Shown: piece by piece, positions 8,362 through 17,857 of the stretch
Layout of the letters: the number at the start of each line of letters is the position of its first letter
How positions within the stretch are numbered: the first letter of the stretch is position 1
Assembly (NCBI GenBank): GCA_963422675.2
Contig: CAXVYS010000009.1
Coordinates: forward strand, 62,001 to 126,000
DNA: 64,000 bases
Direction of reading: 5' to 3'
Source of the DNA: UBA4416 sp963422675
GTDB taxonomy: Bacteria; Bacteroidota; Bacteroidia; B-17B0; Aurantibacillaceae
Notes under the pieces: generated by a model
Told to the model about the DNA's origin: nothing
Seen by the model: only the letters and a program-made list of their open reading frames with translations
Databases searched by the model: none
Translations under genes and position numbers: made by a program

Positions 8362-10248
8362 ATGATTAAATTAGTTGCCCTTATTCCATTATTTCCTTTA
8401 TTAGGATTTTTAATAAACGGTTTTTTTGGTAAAAAGATCAGTAAAGGCTTATCCGGTGCTATAGCCAGCATTGCAGTATTAGCATCCTTTGTGGTTGCAT
8501 TGTTGATCTTCTTCGAATTAGAGCATTCGGAGCTTAAATCACATACCGTGAATTTATTTTCATGGATAAATTCCGACACGTTAAAAATTCCTTTTGAATT
8601 TTTAGTTGATCCTTTGTCATCCTGGTTTTTATTAATCATTACAGGAATTGGATTTTTAATTCATATTTATTCTATCGGCTACATGCACAATGACGAAGGA
8701 TTTGCGCGTTTCTTCACTTACCTGAATTTATTCGTGTTCTTTATGTTGTTATTGGTTTTAGGAAACAACTACTTAATTATGTTTGTGGGTTGGGAAGGTG
8801 TTGGATTGTGCTCTTATTTATTAATTGGATTTTGGTTTAAAAACACAGCTTATAATAATGCGGCTAAAAAGGCCTTTATCATGAACCGAATAGGGGATCT
8901 CGGTTTCCTATTAGGGATCATCTTAATTTTTGTAACCTTTGGCAGTATCTCTTACGGAGAAGTTTTCTCAATGGCTTCAAATGGTAATGAAGGAACTGTA
9001 ACTGCTATCGCCTTATTATTATTTATTGGTGCCATGGGTAAATCGGCACAGCTACCTTTATATACCTGGTTACCTGATGCCATGGCAGGCCCAACTCCTG
9101 TATCCGCTTTAATCCATGCGGCAACCATGGTTACTGCAGGTATCTATATGATCGTTCGTTCAAATGTATTCTATTCCATGTCTGAGGAAGCTTCTCAGGT
9201 AGTAGCTGTAATAGGTGTGGCTACGGCTTTATTTGCTGCAACCATTGGCTTGTTTCAAAACGATATTAAAAAAGTATTGGCATATTCAACCGTATCGCAA
9301 TTAGGATTGATGTTTTTAGGTTTAGGAGTTCATGCCTATAGTTCTTCTGTATTCCATGTAACAACACATGCTTTCTTTAAAGCTTTGTTATTCCTTGGAG
9401 CAGGGTCTGTGATCCATGCTATGGGTGGCGAACAGGATATGCGTAAAATGGGTGGTTTAAGAAAAGCATTACCTGTTACGTTTGCTACTATGGCCATAGG
9501 AACCATTGCTATCAGTGGTATTCCTCCATTCTCAGGTTTCTTTTCGAAAGATGAAATTTTAGCACACACTTATGAGCATAGCCCAACCTTATGGTTCTTT
9601 GGGCAGGTAGCTTCTATGTTAACCGCTTTTTATATGTTCCGTTTATTGTATTTAACCTTCTACCGCAAATTCAGAGGGACGCATGAACAAGAACATCATC
9701 TACATGAATCACCCAAAACAATGACGATTCCGTTAATCGTATTGGCGATATTATCCATTGCCGGTGGTTTATTAGGTTTACCGGAGTTTTGGGGAGCACC
9801 TAACTGGATGCATCATCATTTGGATTCTATTATTAAAATTAAAGATCCAAGTGTTTTAAATCATACAAAAGAATGGACCTTAATGGCAATCGCGGTTTTA
9901 GCAGCAGTAGCAACCATCATCTTTGCTTACATGGTATATATTAAAAATCAGATTTTGCCGGAAGCTAACGACGAAAAATTAAAAGGTATCAGGAAATTAG
10001 TATACAATAAATATTATGTGGATGAAATTTACGATGCCATTATCCGCAAACCGTTAGATGTACTTTCTACCTTCTTCTATAAATTTATGGATCTTGAAGT
10101 CGTGGATGGTATTGTAAAAGGAGTGGGAAGTGGTGTTACAGGCTTAAGCTCGATTATTCGTAAAGCTCAAACCGGGCACATTGGATTATACATTTTTAGT
10201 ATGGTTGTAGGAATTATACTAATCTTGTTTTATTCGTTTATTAAATAG
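8362..10248 (+). CDS. nuoL: NADH-quinone oxidoreductase subunit L
   Basis: NuoL is the largest antiporter-like, proton-pumping membrane subunit and carries the long lateral helix. It shows the family core GWEGVGLCSYLLIGFW, the lysine-bearing helix with PLYTWLPDAMAGPTPVSALI, and STVSQLGLMFLGLG. The length of 628 residues and a final hydrophobic helix separated by a long C-terminal stretch fit NuoL rather than NuoM or NuoN. Confidence 0.97.
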   Translation: MIKLVALIPLFPLLGFLINGFFGKKISKGLSGAIASIAVLASFVVALLIFFELEHSELKSHTVNLFSWINSDTLKIPFEFLVDPLSSWFLLIITGIGFLIHIYSIGYMHNDEGFARFFTYLNLFVFFMLLLVLGNNYLIMFVGWEGVGLCSYLLIGFWFKNTAYNNAAKKAFIMNRIGDLGFLLGIILIFVTFGSISYGEVFSMASNGNEGTVTAIALLLFIGAMGKSAQLPLYTWLPDAMAGPTPVSALIHAATMVTAGIYMIVRSNVFYSMSEEASQVVAVIGVATALFAATIGLFQNDIKKVLAYSTVSQLGLMFLGLGVHAYSSSVFHVTTHAFFKALLFLGAGSVIHAMGGEQDMRKMGGLRKALPVTFATMAIGTIAISGIPPFSGFFSKDEILAHTYEHSPTLWFFGQVASMLTAFYMFRLLYLTFYRKFRGTHEQEHHLHESPKTMTIPLIVLAILSIAGGLLGLPEFWGAPNWMHHHLDSIIKIKDPSVLNHTKEWTLMAIAVLAAVATIIFAYMVYIKNQILPEANDEKLKGIRKLVYNKYYVDEIYDAIIRKPLDVLSTFFYKFMDLEVVDGIVKGVGSGVTGLSSIIRKAQTGHIGLYIFSMVVGIILILFYSFIK

Positions 10249-10280
10249 AACTTAAAATAAAAAATTGTAAATAAAAAAAT

Positions 10281-11744
10281 ATGTTAGTAGGATTATTAAT
10301 CATTGTACCTCTTATTGCAAGCTTACTGGTATTCTTTACAAAAGGAAAGGCAAGTCGTAACCTTGCATTAGGCTTATCAGTTGTAGAATTTATTTTGTCG
10401 TTAGTAGTATTGCTCCAATACAAACACAACCCCGGAAATAGTAATTTAATGTTGAATTGTACCTGGGTTGAATCGTTAGGGATTCACTTTGCCGTGGGAA
10501 TCGATGCACTTTCTTTATTACTGGTATTGTTAACTACGTTTTTAATTCCTTTAATTATTTTATCATCGTTTAACACAACTTACGATAAACCAAATTCTTT
10601 TTATGGATTAATCCTGTTTATGCAAATGGCATTAATAGGTGTGTTTACGGCTAACGACGGATTCCTATTTTATATTTTCTGGGAACTGGCTTTAATTCCT
10701 ATTTACTTCATTTGCCTGGTTTGGGGTGGTGAAGACAGAGGACGTATCACTTTCAAGTTTTTCGTGTATACCTTATTGGGTTCTTTATTTATGTTGGTTG
10801 GTTTAATTTATTTATACAATCACACAGGCTTTGATACAGGCATGAAATCCTGGGCCATTGCAGATCTTTACCAGGCGGGTAAGGCGTTAAATCTTAGCCA
10901 ACAGTCTTTCGTATTCTGGTGCATCTTTCTTGCATTTGGTATTAAAATGCCAATCTTTCCTTTACACACATGGCAACCCGATACTTATGTAAATGCCCCA
11001 ACGCAGGGAACCATGCTTCTTTCGGGGATTATGCTTAAAATGGGAACATTTGGTTTAATTAAATGGTTATTACCCATTGCACCTTTAGCATTGGAAAAAT
11101 GGGGAGGTGTGGCCATTGGCCTTTCTGTATTTGGCATTGTTTACGCATCCTGTATTGCCATTGTACAAAAAGACTACAAACGTTTAATTGCTTATTCTTC
11201 CATTGCTCACGTTGGGTTAATTGCTGCAGGTATTTTATCAGCGAATCAACAAGGTATCCAGGGAGGTGTGATGCAAATGTTAGCGCATGGTGTAAACGTG
11301 GTTGGTTTATTTTTAATTGCAGATATTTTAATGCGTCACACGGGAACACGTAATATTGATAAGCTGGGTGGCATCAGAAGTATGAATGGCAACTTTGCCG
11401 TATTATTTTTAATTGTATTATTAGGTTCGGTTGCATTGCCATTAACCAATGGGTTTGTAGGAGAATTTTTATTAATAAACGGTGTATATCAATATGGGGC
11501 ATGGGTGGCTGCTTTCGCAGGCTTAACCGTAATATTGGGAGCTGTCTATATGTTGCGCAGTTATCAGTCAATTATGTTGGGAGAACGCAGAGATTCTGCT
11601 ATCGCTTTCGGGTCATTAGTATCTACGGATAAGTTAGTATTATATATTATATGCATTGCCATTGTGGCATTTGGAGTTTATCCTAAGCCATTGAATGATT
11701 TGGCGGAAGAAGGCACTAAATTAATAATGATGAATTTAAAATGA
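10281..11744 (+). CDS. nuoM: NADH-quinone oxidoreductase subunit M
   Basis: NuoM is the second antiporter-like proton-pumping subunit. The characteristic FYIFWELALIPIYFICLVWG with its key glutamate lies near residue 125. FPLHTWQPDTYVNAPTQGTM and AYSSIAHVGLI follow, all as expected. The length of 487 residues matches the family and there are about 14 hydrophobic segments. Confidence 0.97.
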   Translation: MLVGLLIIVPLIASLLVFFTKGKASRNLALGLSVVEFILSLVVLLQYKHNPGNSNLMLNCTWVESLGIHFAVGIDALSLLLVLLTTFLIPLIILSSFNTTYDKPNSFYGLILFMQMALIGVFTANDGFLFYIFWELALIPIYFICLVWGGEDRGRITFKFFVYTLLGSLFMLVGLIYLYNHTGFDTGMKSWAIADLYQAGKALNLSQQSFVFWCIFLAFGIKMPIFPLHTWQPDTYVNAPTQGTMLLSGIMLKMGTFGLIKWLLPIAPLALEKWGGVAIGLSVFGIVYASCIAIVQKDYKRLIAYSSIAHVGLIAAGILSANQQGIQGGVMQMLAHGVNVVGLFLIADILMRHTGTRNIDKLGGIRSMNGNFAVLFLIVLLGSVALPLTNGFVGEFLLINGVYQYGAWVAAFAGLTVILGAVYMLRSYQSIMLGERRDSAIAFGSLVSTDKLVLYIICIAIVAFGVYPKPLNDLAEEGTKLIMMNLK

Positions 11745-11820
11745 TACATTAAAACTCATTAACGGTACAAAACAATATCATTTAACATTCAAAATTTAAC
11801 ATCAAAATTTTTTAAATAGT

Positions 11821-13209
11821 ATGAAAGGTCTTTTTATAATAAGCGGATTAGGGATTTTAGCTATGCTGGCCGAAATTTTCAAATTCAAAAAAATATTATA
11901 TCCACTAGTGTTGGTTGGCATTTTGGCTGCTTACGCCTGTAATTTTATGGAATGGAATAATAACCTTAATATTCCTATGTTCAACAACATGATCCGTTTT
12001 GATAATGTTGCATTGGCATTCAGTGGAGTTATTCTGGCAGTAGCATTTTTCTGGTTTATACTGGCGAACGATTATTTTGAGCACGATCATATCACTGATC
12101 ATTTCGCATTAGTGTTGTTTGCTTTAGTGGGGGCATTAATGCTAACCTCTTTCAGTAACATGACTACCTTATTTTTAGGAATTGAAATTTTATCTATTCC
12201 TATGTACGTGTTGGCCGCAAGCCGTAAAAGGGATCTGGCTTCTAATGAAGCAGGGTTCAAGTATTTAATTATGGGTTCTTTTGCTTCCGGGTTTTTATTA
12301 TTCGGAATCGCTTTAATTTACGGCGCTACAGGAAGTTTCGATCTAATGGAAATTCGTTCTTATATTTCTCAGGCTAACGGAAGTTTACCAACGTTTTTTT
12401 ACGCAGGTGTTTTAATGTTATTAGTGGCCATGTGTTTTAAAGTAAGTGCTGCACCGTTTCATTTCTGGGCACCGGATGTTTACGAAGGTTCGCCTACTGT
12501 TATCACCGCGTTAATGAGTACCATCGTTAAAACGGCTGCATTTGCTGCCTTCATGCATTTATTCCTGGTTGTATTTGGTAAAGTAAGTGAAAGCTGGAGT
12601 ATGGTACTGGCAATTATTATTGCGCTATCGCTGGTAGTTTCCAATATTACGGCAGCGTCCCAGCAAAGCGTAAAACGAATGCTGGCTTATTCAAGTATTA
12701 GCCACGCGGCATTTATGTTAATGGCTATATTGGCTAATAACAGAGGCTTTGCAAGTATCAACGCTATTTTATATTATTCTTTGGCTTATTCAATTGGTTC
12801 TATTACTTCGTTCACTGTCTTATATAATGTATCCAAACAAGATGGCAATACAAGCATTGAAGCGTTTAACGGTCTGGGAAAAAGAAATCCTTTTCTTGCA
12901 GGTTGTATGGTTGTTTCCATGTTATCATTAGCAGGTATTCCTGTTACAGCAGGGTTCTTTGCAAAGTATTTTGTATTCACTCTATTAATTGGCACATCCT
13001 TTAAATGGCTCATCGTTTTAGCAATATTAACTTCAGCAGTTGGTGTGTACTATTATTTTAAAGTGATAATAGCGATGTATTTTAAACCGGCAAAAGAAGA
13101 ACAAAAATTTGTGGTAGAAACATCTCATATTTTATTGTTGGCCTTAACTACTGTATTTACGATTGCTTTAGGGATTGTTCCTAAATACATTATTGAAATA
13201 TTCGGATAG
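11821..13209 (+). CDS. nuoN: NADH-quinone oxidoreductase subunit N
   Basis: NuoN is the third antiporter-like subunit and the last gene of the operon. Family features include FLGIEILSIPMYVLAASRKR, AAPFHFWAPDVYEGSPTVIT and AYSSISHAAFMLMAI. The length of 462 residues is normal. A strong bidirectional terminator lies just after the stop (13231-13268), which marks the 3' end of the nuo transcript. Confidence 0.97.
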   Translation: MKGLFIISGLGILAMLAEIFKFKKILYPLVLVGILAAYACNFMEWNNNLNIPMFNNMIRFDNVALAFSGVILAVAFFWFILANDYFEHDHITDHFALVLFALVGALMLTSFSNMTTLFLGIEILSIPMYVLAASRKRDLASNEAGFKYLIMGSFASGFLLFGIALIYGATGSFDLMEIRSYISQANGSLPTFFYAGVLMLLVAMCFKVSAAPFHFWAPDVYEGSPTVITALMSTIVKTAAFAAFMHLFLVVFGKVSESWSMVLAIIIALSLVVSNITAASQQSVKRMLAYSSISHAAFMLMAILANNRGFASINAILYYSLAYSIGSITSFTVLYNVSKQDGNTSIEAFNGLGKRNPFLAGCMVVSMLSLAGIPVTAGFFAKYFVFTLLIGTSFKWLIVLAILTSAVGVYYYFKVIIAMYFKPAKEEQKFVVETSHILLLALTTVFTIALGIVPKYIIEIFG

Positions 13210-13230
13210 AATTTCCGGCTTGTATAAATT

Positions 13231-13268
13231 AAAAAAAGTCTGCTTACATATTAAGCAGACTTTTTTTT
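13231..13268. terminator. Bidirectional terminator between nuoN and the acyl-CoA dehydrogenase gene
   Basis: A 9-bp perfect stem (GTCTGCTTA, 13238-13246, with TAAGCAGAC, 13252-13260) encloses a 5-base loop. It is flanked by seven A on the left and eight T on the right. It serves the two convergent genes on both strands. Confidence 0.92.
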
Positions 13269-13280
13269 GTAGTTCAACTG

Positions 13281-14636
13281 TTATACGAAAGCACTATAGC
13301 CTGTAATTGCTCTTCCAACAATCAGGGTATTAATTTCTTTGGTTCCTTCGTAAGAATAAATAGCTTCCGCATCGGCTACAAACCTTGCTACATCATATTC
13401 TAAAAGTATGCCATTGCCCCCCATCACTTCTCTTGCCCTGCTTACAATATCACGTGTACGCAAACTACAAAATACCTTCGCAAGAGAAGCATGTTCATCT
13501 GTTAACTGATTTTGATCCTGTAATTCAGATAAACGAGCCACCATGGTTTGCATAGCGGTTAAGTTAGTGAGCATTTCTACCAAATGATTTTGAATCAATT
13601 GAAAAGAGGCGATGGGTTTTCCAAATTGTTTTCGTTCCCTGGTATATTTTAAAGCGGCTTCATAAGCGCCGCGGGCACAACCCACTGCCAGCCAGGCAAC
13701 ACCGGCTCTTGTCATCCGTAAAACATTGGCAGTATCTTTAAATGAATTGGCTTTTTGTAAACGGTCACTTTCTTCTACAACGCAATCGGTTAATGTAATA
13801 ATACCGTTTTGCACGATGCGTAAGGCCATTTTATCTTCCATTTTTTCTACCGCTAAGCCGGGCGTATTTTTTCTTACTAAAAATCCTTTTATCTGTTTAT
13901 CTTCTTCGGCCTCTGCCCATATAATAATTACATCGGCGAAGGTGGCATTGCCTATCCATTTTTTTTGCCCGTTTAATGTCCACGAATTACCAGTGCGTTT
14001 TGCTTTCATCGTTAATCCACCTGCAACGGCAGATCCCACTTCCGGTTCGGTTAAACCGAAAGCCCCTATTTTTTTGAAATTTTTGAGATCGGGTAACCAT
14101 TCTTTTTTTTGCTCTTCGGATCCTAATAAATAAAGGGAACCCATCACCAGGCCACTTTGCACACCAAAAAAGGTAGCAAAAGAAACGTCCACCCGTGCCA
14201 TTTCCATGGCCAGGATCCCTTCCATTAAACAGGAACGTAAAGGACTGCTATAACCACTGTAAGTAATTCCGCACATATTAAGTTCGGCCAATTTTGGAAT
14301 GATATGATGTGGGAAATCTGCACGCCGCCAGTAATCATTAACAATCGGTTTAATCTCTTTCTCCATAAAAGCCCTTACTGATAATTGCAGGGCGCGTTCA
14401 TCTGCAGTAAGTGTATGGCTTATGTTATAGAAATCACCGTCAATGGCCGGTAATTCCTTTTTTCGCTGTCCGCCACTGAGCATTTTACTTAACCCGGCCA
14501 GTTGTTTATCATCCAGCTTACTCACATTTTTCATGACTTCAGCCAGGTCTATTTTTTTGGACAATTGACTAAACTGTTGCATATCCACCTGTTTAAATAA
14601 CCGGTATGCATTTTTGATGTTAGAGAAGAGTGACAT
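13281..14636 (-). CDS. Acyl-CoA dehydrogenase family protein (glutaryl-CoA dehydrogenase-like)
   Basis: This flavoprotein should oxidise an acyl-CoA thioester at the alpha-beta bond and pass electrons to an electron-transfer flavoprotein. The FAD-binding region FGLTEPEVGSAVAG and the C-terminal YSYEGTKEINTLIVGRAITG are clear. The Glu in YEGT is at the position of the catalytic base of glutaryl- and isovaleryl-type enzymes. The start chosen at 14636 gives 451 residues; an upstream start at 14687 would add 17 unlikely residues. The first 75 residues, before the usual N-terminal helical domain, form a family-atypical extension. Substrate is not certain. Confidence 0.88.
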   Translation of the reverse strand: MSLFSNIKNAYRLFKQVDMQQFSQLSKKIDLAEVMKNVSKLDDKQLAGLSKMLSGGQRKKELPAIDGDFYNISHTLTADERALQLSVRAFMEKEIKPIVNDYWRRADFPHHIIPKLAELNMCGITYSGYSSPLRSCLMEGILAMEMARVDVSFATFFGVQSGLVMGSLYLLGSEEQKKEWLPDLKNFKKIGAFGLTEPEVGSAVAGGLTMKAKRTGNSWTLNGQKKWIGNATFADVIIIWAEAEEDKQIKGFLVRKNTPGLAVEKMEDKMALRIVQNGIITLTDCVVEESDRLQKANSFKDTANVLRMTRAGVAWLAVGCARGAYEAALKYTRERKQFGKPIASFQLIQNHLVEMLTNLTAMQTMVARLSELQDQNQLTDEHASLAKVFCSLRTRDIVSRAREVMGGNGILLEYDVARFVADAEAIYSYEGTKEINTLIVGRAITGYSAFV

Positions 14637-14812
14637 AGTAATTGATTTATCTAATGAATGTATAACAAAAAGCTGTGCCAGAACCATAAAGAGGTTTAAA
14701 CCCTGATTCCCTTCTATGTATTTAGGGAATTATGATAAAATTTGGAGGCATTGCAGAGATTATGTATTTTTACTTTGAACCCTGTTAATCCCTTATTCAA
14801 AACTCTATCAAT

Positions 14813-15427
14813 ATGAAATATTTTAGTGCGATCCTATGTATTATAGTTGCTTTTTCTGCGGTAAATGCTCAAACAGGGGGAAAGCCAAAGCTGATGGAGC
14901 TGGGCAACATTGTTTCTGATCTCACATCGGTTAGCCTGGAAGAAGTGACTAAAAAACTCAGCTTGGCACCCATTGCGGATTCAAAAAATACCATTGAAAT
15001 ACGGTTGTATTCAGGGATCGGTTTTCCGGGAACCCAATGTGTGGTGCTGGAATATGACACCAAATGGAAAGCGTCAAAATTAAAACTAAATACGAAAGAC
15101 TCAACGGTGAAACAGAATCTTAAGCCGGTTATAGGAATAGAGAGTATTGTAAAATCGATGATTTCGAATAATGTATTTTCTCTTCCGGCACAGGATAAGA
15201 TCAATGCTGGCAATTATAAATTGGATCTTGCAACCAACCAGGTTAAATTGTCATCTTTTACTATAAGTGATGCAGCATGTTATTATATTCAATTCAAAGT
15301 AGGAGATCAAACAAGACAATATAAATATTGTGACCCGAAAGGGTATGCTGCTTTTTATAAAGGTCAGCATGAGTACCTTGATTTTGCTGCTATTTTAAAA
15401 CAATTTGCGAGACTTGAAGTAAAATAA
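14813..15427 (+). CDS. Secreted protein of unknown function
   Basis: I do not recognise a domain. The first 19 residues (MKYFSAILCIIVAFSAVNA) are a signal peptide with cleavage before Gln, typical for exported Bacteroidota proteins. The mature part of about 185 residues is Lys- and Ser-rich with alternating hydrophobic residues, suggesting a beta-rich fold. It stands alone between a divergent acyl-CoA dehydrogenase gene and a strong terminator, so it is probably transcribed singly. Confidence 0.75.
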   Translation: MKYFSAILCIIVAFSAVNAQTGGKPKLMELGNIVSDLTSVSLEEVTKKLSLAPIADSKNTIEIRLYSGIGFPGTQCVVLEYDTKWKASKLKLNTKDSTVKQNLKPVIGIESIVKSMISNNVFSLPAQDKINAGNYKLDLATNQVKLSSFTISDAACYYIQFKVGDQTRQYKYCDPKGYAAFYKGQHEYLDFAAILKQFARLEVK

Positions 15428-15428
15428 T

Positions 15429-15472
15429 TTTATGCTGGTGTTTATTAAAATACTAATAAACACCAGCATAAA
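15429..15472. terminator. Perfect 19-bp hairpin terminator between convergent genes
   Basis: Arms 15429-15447 and 15454-15472 are perfectly complementary, with the GC core GCTGGTG/CACCAGC and a 6-base loop. T-rich and A-rich flanks make it usable on both strands. Confidence 0.88.
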
Positions 15473-15481
15473 TTCTAAAAA

Positions 15482-16528
15482 TTATTTCCCGGTTTTCCCC
15501 TGGCTATGCATTACTAAGTTTGCAATACGGTATAATAAACGTGAGGCCACATTTGCATTCCATTCATCTTCACCACCTACCTCGTTTATATCGAAGGCAA
15601 TTAATTTTTTGCCGGAAGCAACTACCTGTTCCAATAAATATAAAACCTGGTCGGTTTCAAAGCCACCGGCTACAGGTGTTCCAGTACCAGGGCATAATTT
15701 AGGATCAAGTCCATCAATATCAAAACTTAAATAAACATTTTGCGGTAACTCATTTACTATTTCCTGGCAAATGGTATCCCATGTTTTACCTTTGTATTGT
15801 TGTTGTTTAATATCTCTGTCGAAAAATGTTTTTACACGTCCATTGGAATTCTCAATGATCTCCAATTCGGCCTGGCAATAATCGCGGATTCCAACCTGCA
15901 CTAATTTTTTAACGTTATTTATTTTTAAAGCATTGTACATAATGGAGGCATGTGAAAATTCAAAGCCTTCGTAAGCCACACGCAAATCGGCATGCGCATC
16001 AATTTGTAAAATGGCAAATTCACCAACGTGCTCGCTTAGAGCCTGCATCATTCCTAATGGAGTAGAGTGGTCTCCACCAATTAAACCCACCGTTTTATTT
16101 TTTTTCAGAAAATGTAAAGCACGTTGTTTTACCCACGCATTCATTTCTGTGCAGATTTTATTGATGTCTTTAATTTCGGTAATCTCTTCAGAAGGCTCTC
16201 CGTTACATTGTCTGTCAATAATTATTTCAGCAACCGGTCGATAGATCTCACTTTTTTCCCGTAGTTCTTCATTGATCTCATCCATGGCAATGCCTAACTT
16301 CCAGGCATCTTTTACAATAGGATCATAAAGGTCTACCTGAAAAGAGGCTTCAAATATTTGTTCAGGGCCATTCACTGTACCGCCACCATAACTTACGGTT
16401 ACTTCCCAGGGCACAGGAATAAGCACCGTTTCGGATTCATCAACGGTAAAAGGTAAACCAAATAAATTAGCGTTTACATCTCCAACACTGTTAGGATCAA
16501 AGTTCTTTATTTTATCTTGTTTGTTCAT
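15482..16528 (-). CDS. Ureohydrolase (agmatinase/arginase/formimidoylglutamase family)
   Basis: A binuclear manganese enzyme that hydrolyses a guanidino- or formimidoyl group. Metal ligands are seen in GGDHS (His154), DAHAD (Asp177, His179, Asp181) and SFDIDGLDP (Asp270, Asp272). The length of 348 residues is longer than classic agmatinase (about 305) because of an N-terminal extension and a charged insert near residues 85-130, as in the long agmatinase-family proteins of Bacteroidota. No arginine decarboxylase or hut gene is adjacent, so the substrate cannot be fixed from context. Confidence 0.88.
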   Translation of the reverse strand: MNKQDKIKNFDPNSVGDVNANLFGLPFTVDESETVLIPVPWEVTVSYGGGTVNGPEQIFEASFQVDLYDPIVKDAWKLGIAMDEINEELREKSEIYRPVAEIIIDRQCNGEPSEEITEIKDINKICTEMNAWVKQRALHFLKKNKTVGLIGGDHSTPLGMMQALSEHVGEFAILQIDAHADLRVAYEGFEFSHASIMYNALKINNVKKLVQVGIRDYCQAELEIIENSNGRVKTFFDRDIKQQQYKGKTWDTICQEIVNELPQNVYLSFDIDGLDPKLCPGTGTPVAGGFETDQVLYLLEQVVASGKKLIAFDINEVGGEDEWNANVASRLLYRIANLVMHSQGKTGK

Positions 16529-16603
16529 TGTATTAATTTAGAAAGTTATTTTATGTAGAAAGTTAACAGAGTGGAGAGTATTGATAATGCTGCCTTTTTC
16601 AAC

Positions 16604-17254
16604 CTACGGTGCCAGTCTTTCAATTTCCCACACTTCGTTTTGTTTTGTATAAGTTATCCTGTCGTGTAAGCGGCTTTTTCTCCCCTGCCAAAATTCATAA
16701 TAGCTTGCTTTTATTATATAACCGCCCCAAAATTCAGGTCTGGGAATAAGAGTGTCGTTAAATTTTTTACCCGTTTCGAGTACCAATTGATCTAACGTAT
16801 CGCGGCTTGCTATTACTTTACTTTGTGGAGAGCTCCATGCTCCAAGTTTAGACTCTGTAGGTCGTGCATTAAAGTAGGCGTCGCTTTTTTCTTTAGGCGC
16901 AAACTTTGCTGTACCTTCAATACGAATTTGTCGTTCTAATTCCGGCCAAAAAAAGGTGGCACAAACGTGGGCATTTTCCGAAATATCTATGCCTTTATGT
17001 GACTGATAATTGGTGTAAAAATAAAGATCATTCTCCGAAAATTCTCTCAGGTAAACGATTCGTGAAGAGGGGCGATGATCCTTGCCAACAGTTGCTAAAT
17101 TAAAAGCCTGAACTTCATTTACTTTGGCTTCAACGGCCTCTTTCATCCAGTTTTCAAATTGAAGCTGAGGTAAAGAAGCGATGGATCTTTCCGAAAGCTG
17201 ACCTTTCATAAAATCTTCACGCAGTTGAAAAATATAACTATTTACTTCGCTCAT
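16604..17254 (-). CDS. pdxH: Pyridoxamine 5'-phosphate oxidase
   Basis: PdxH is an FMN enzyme that oxidises pyridoxine or pyridoxamine 5'-phosphate to pyridoxal 5'-phosphate. Motifs are RPSSRIVYLREF, FYTNYQSHKG, FFWPELERQIRIEG and the C-terminal EFWQGRKSRLHDR with the substrate-binding Arg and His. The start at 17254 (MSEVNSYI) gives 216 residues, close to E. coli PdxH (218); the upstream start at 17323 would run into the divergent yqgE gene. The two start codons are only 38 bases apart. Confidence 0.95.
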   Translation of the reverse strand: MSEVNSYIFQLREDFMKGQLSERSIASLPQLQFENWMKEAVEAKVNEVQAFNLATVGKDHRPSSRIVYLREFSENDLYFYTNYQSHKGIDISENAHVCATFFWPELERQIRIEGTAKFAPKEKSDAYFNARPTESKLGAWSSPQSKVIASRDTLDQLVLETGKKFNDTLIPRPEFWGGYIIKASYYEFWQGRKSRLHDRITYTKQNEVWEIERLAP

Positions 17255-17256
17255 TT

Positions 17257-17270
17257 TTGTAAATTTACAA
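17257..17270. promoter_or_regulatory. 14-bp perfect palindrome in the pdxH leader
   Basis: TTGTAAATTTACAA is its own reverse complement. It lies 3 bases upstream of the pdxH start and directly downstream of a TATATTTG promoter element on the minus strand (17271-17278). It is a candidate operator, or chance in AT-rich sequence. Confidence 0.4.
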
Positions 17271-17278
17271 CAAATATA
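17271..17278 (-). promoter_or_regulatory. Bacteroidota -7 element (TATATTTG) for pdxH
   Basis: On the minus strand the sequence TATATTTG fits the TAnnTTTG consensus known for Bacteroidota sigma-ABfr promoters. It lies 16 bases before the pdxH start codon. No convincing TTTG box is seen at the -33 position. Confidence 0.45.
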
Positions 17279-17285
17279 AAGATAG

Positions 17286-17300
17286 TTTACCATTGGTAAA
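17286..17300. promoter_or_regulatory. Palindrome that contains the yqgE start codon
   Basis: TTTACCATTGGTAAA has 7-base arms around one central base. The proposed TTG start of yqgE (17293-17295) lies inside it. A protein bound here, or an mRNA hairpin, would directly block initiation. Confidence 0.4.
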
Positions 17301-17838
17301 GGCAGGTGACATATTAATTGCAAAACCCTTTTTACAGGACGGCCATTTTAAACGGGCAGTTGTTTTTATGGGTGAACATAATAAGGAAGGAAGCCTTGGA
17401 TTTATTATCAATAAACCTCACGGATTATTATTGAAAGATATTTTTCCTCATTTAAAGGATGCTAATTTTCCTTTATTCGAAGGCGGCCCCGTATCTCCAA
17501 ACCAATTATTTTATACGCACACCTTAGGATCAAAATTAAGTGATAGTGTTGAAATCAATAAAGGAGTTTATTGGGGAGGTAATTTTTTTGAATTGACCAA
17601 AATGATAGAGAAAGGAGAACTTTCGTCAGAACAAATCCGTTTTTATATTGGATACAGCGGATGGAGCAGTAACCAACTCGATCAGGAATTAGAAGGGAAT
17701 ACATGGTTAACGCAGTCTGCCGATTATGATGAATTGATACATACCATACCGGACGACTTATGGGGCAATGAACTCACTAAAATTAATCCGGGTTATAAAG
17801 CATTTACCGATTTTTCGTTCGACCCTTCTTTAAATTAA
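17293..17838 (+). CDS. yqgE: YqgE/AlgH family protein
   Basis: A small cytoplasmic protein of the UPF0301 family; its biochemical role is not settled. The N-terminus GDILIAKPFLQDGHFKRAVV aligns well with the family start, and FIINKP and FEGGPV follow. The only start giving a full-length protein (181 residues) is a TTG at 17293; an in-frame stop at 17260 closes the frame upstream. It is divergent from pdxH and shares its promoter region. Confidence 0.92.
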   Translation: MVKAGDILIAKPFLQDGHFKRAVVFMGEHNKEGSLGFIINKPHGLLLKDIFPHLKDANFPLFEGGPVSPNQLFYTHTLGSKLSDSVEINKGVYWGGNFFELTKMIEKGELSSEQIRFYIGYSGWSSNQLDQELEGNTWLTQSADYDELIHTIPDDLWGNELTKINPGYKAFTDFSFDPSLN

Positions 17839-17857
17839 GAAACGTATCGGGTTAGAT

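Noticed and set aside
11063..11353. 96-codon frame within nuoM
   Set aside because: Cys/Trp/His-rich out-of-frame translation of a conserved membrane protein gene; not a separate gene.
13726..14133. 135-codon frame antisense to the acyl-CoA dehydrogenase gene
   Set aside because: Contained within a conserved gene on the other strand and of low-complexity Ser/Pro/Phe composition.
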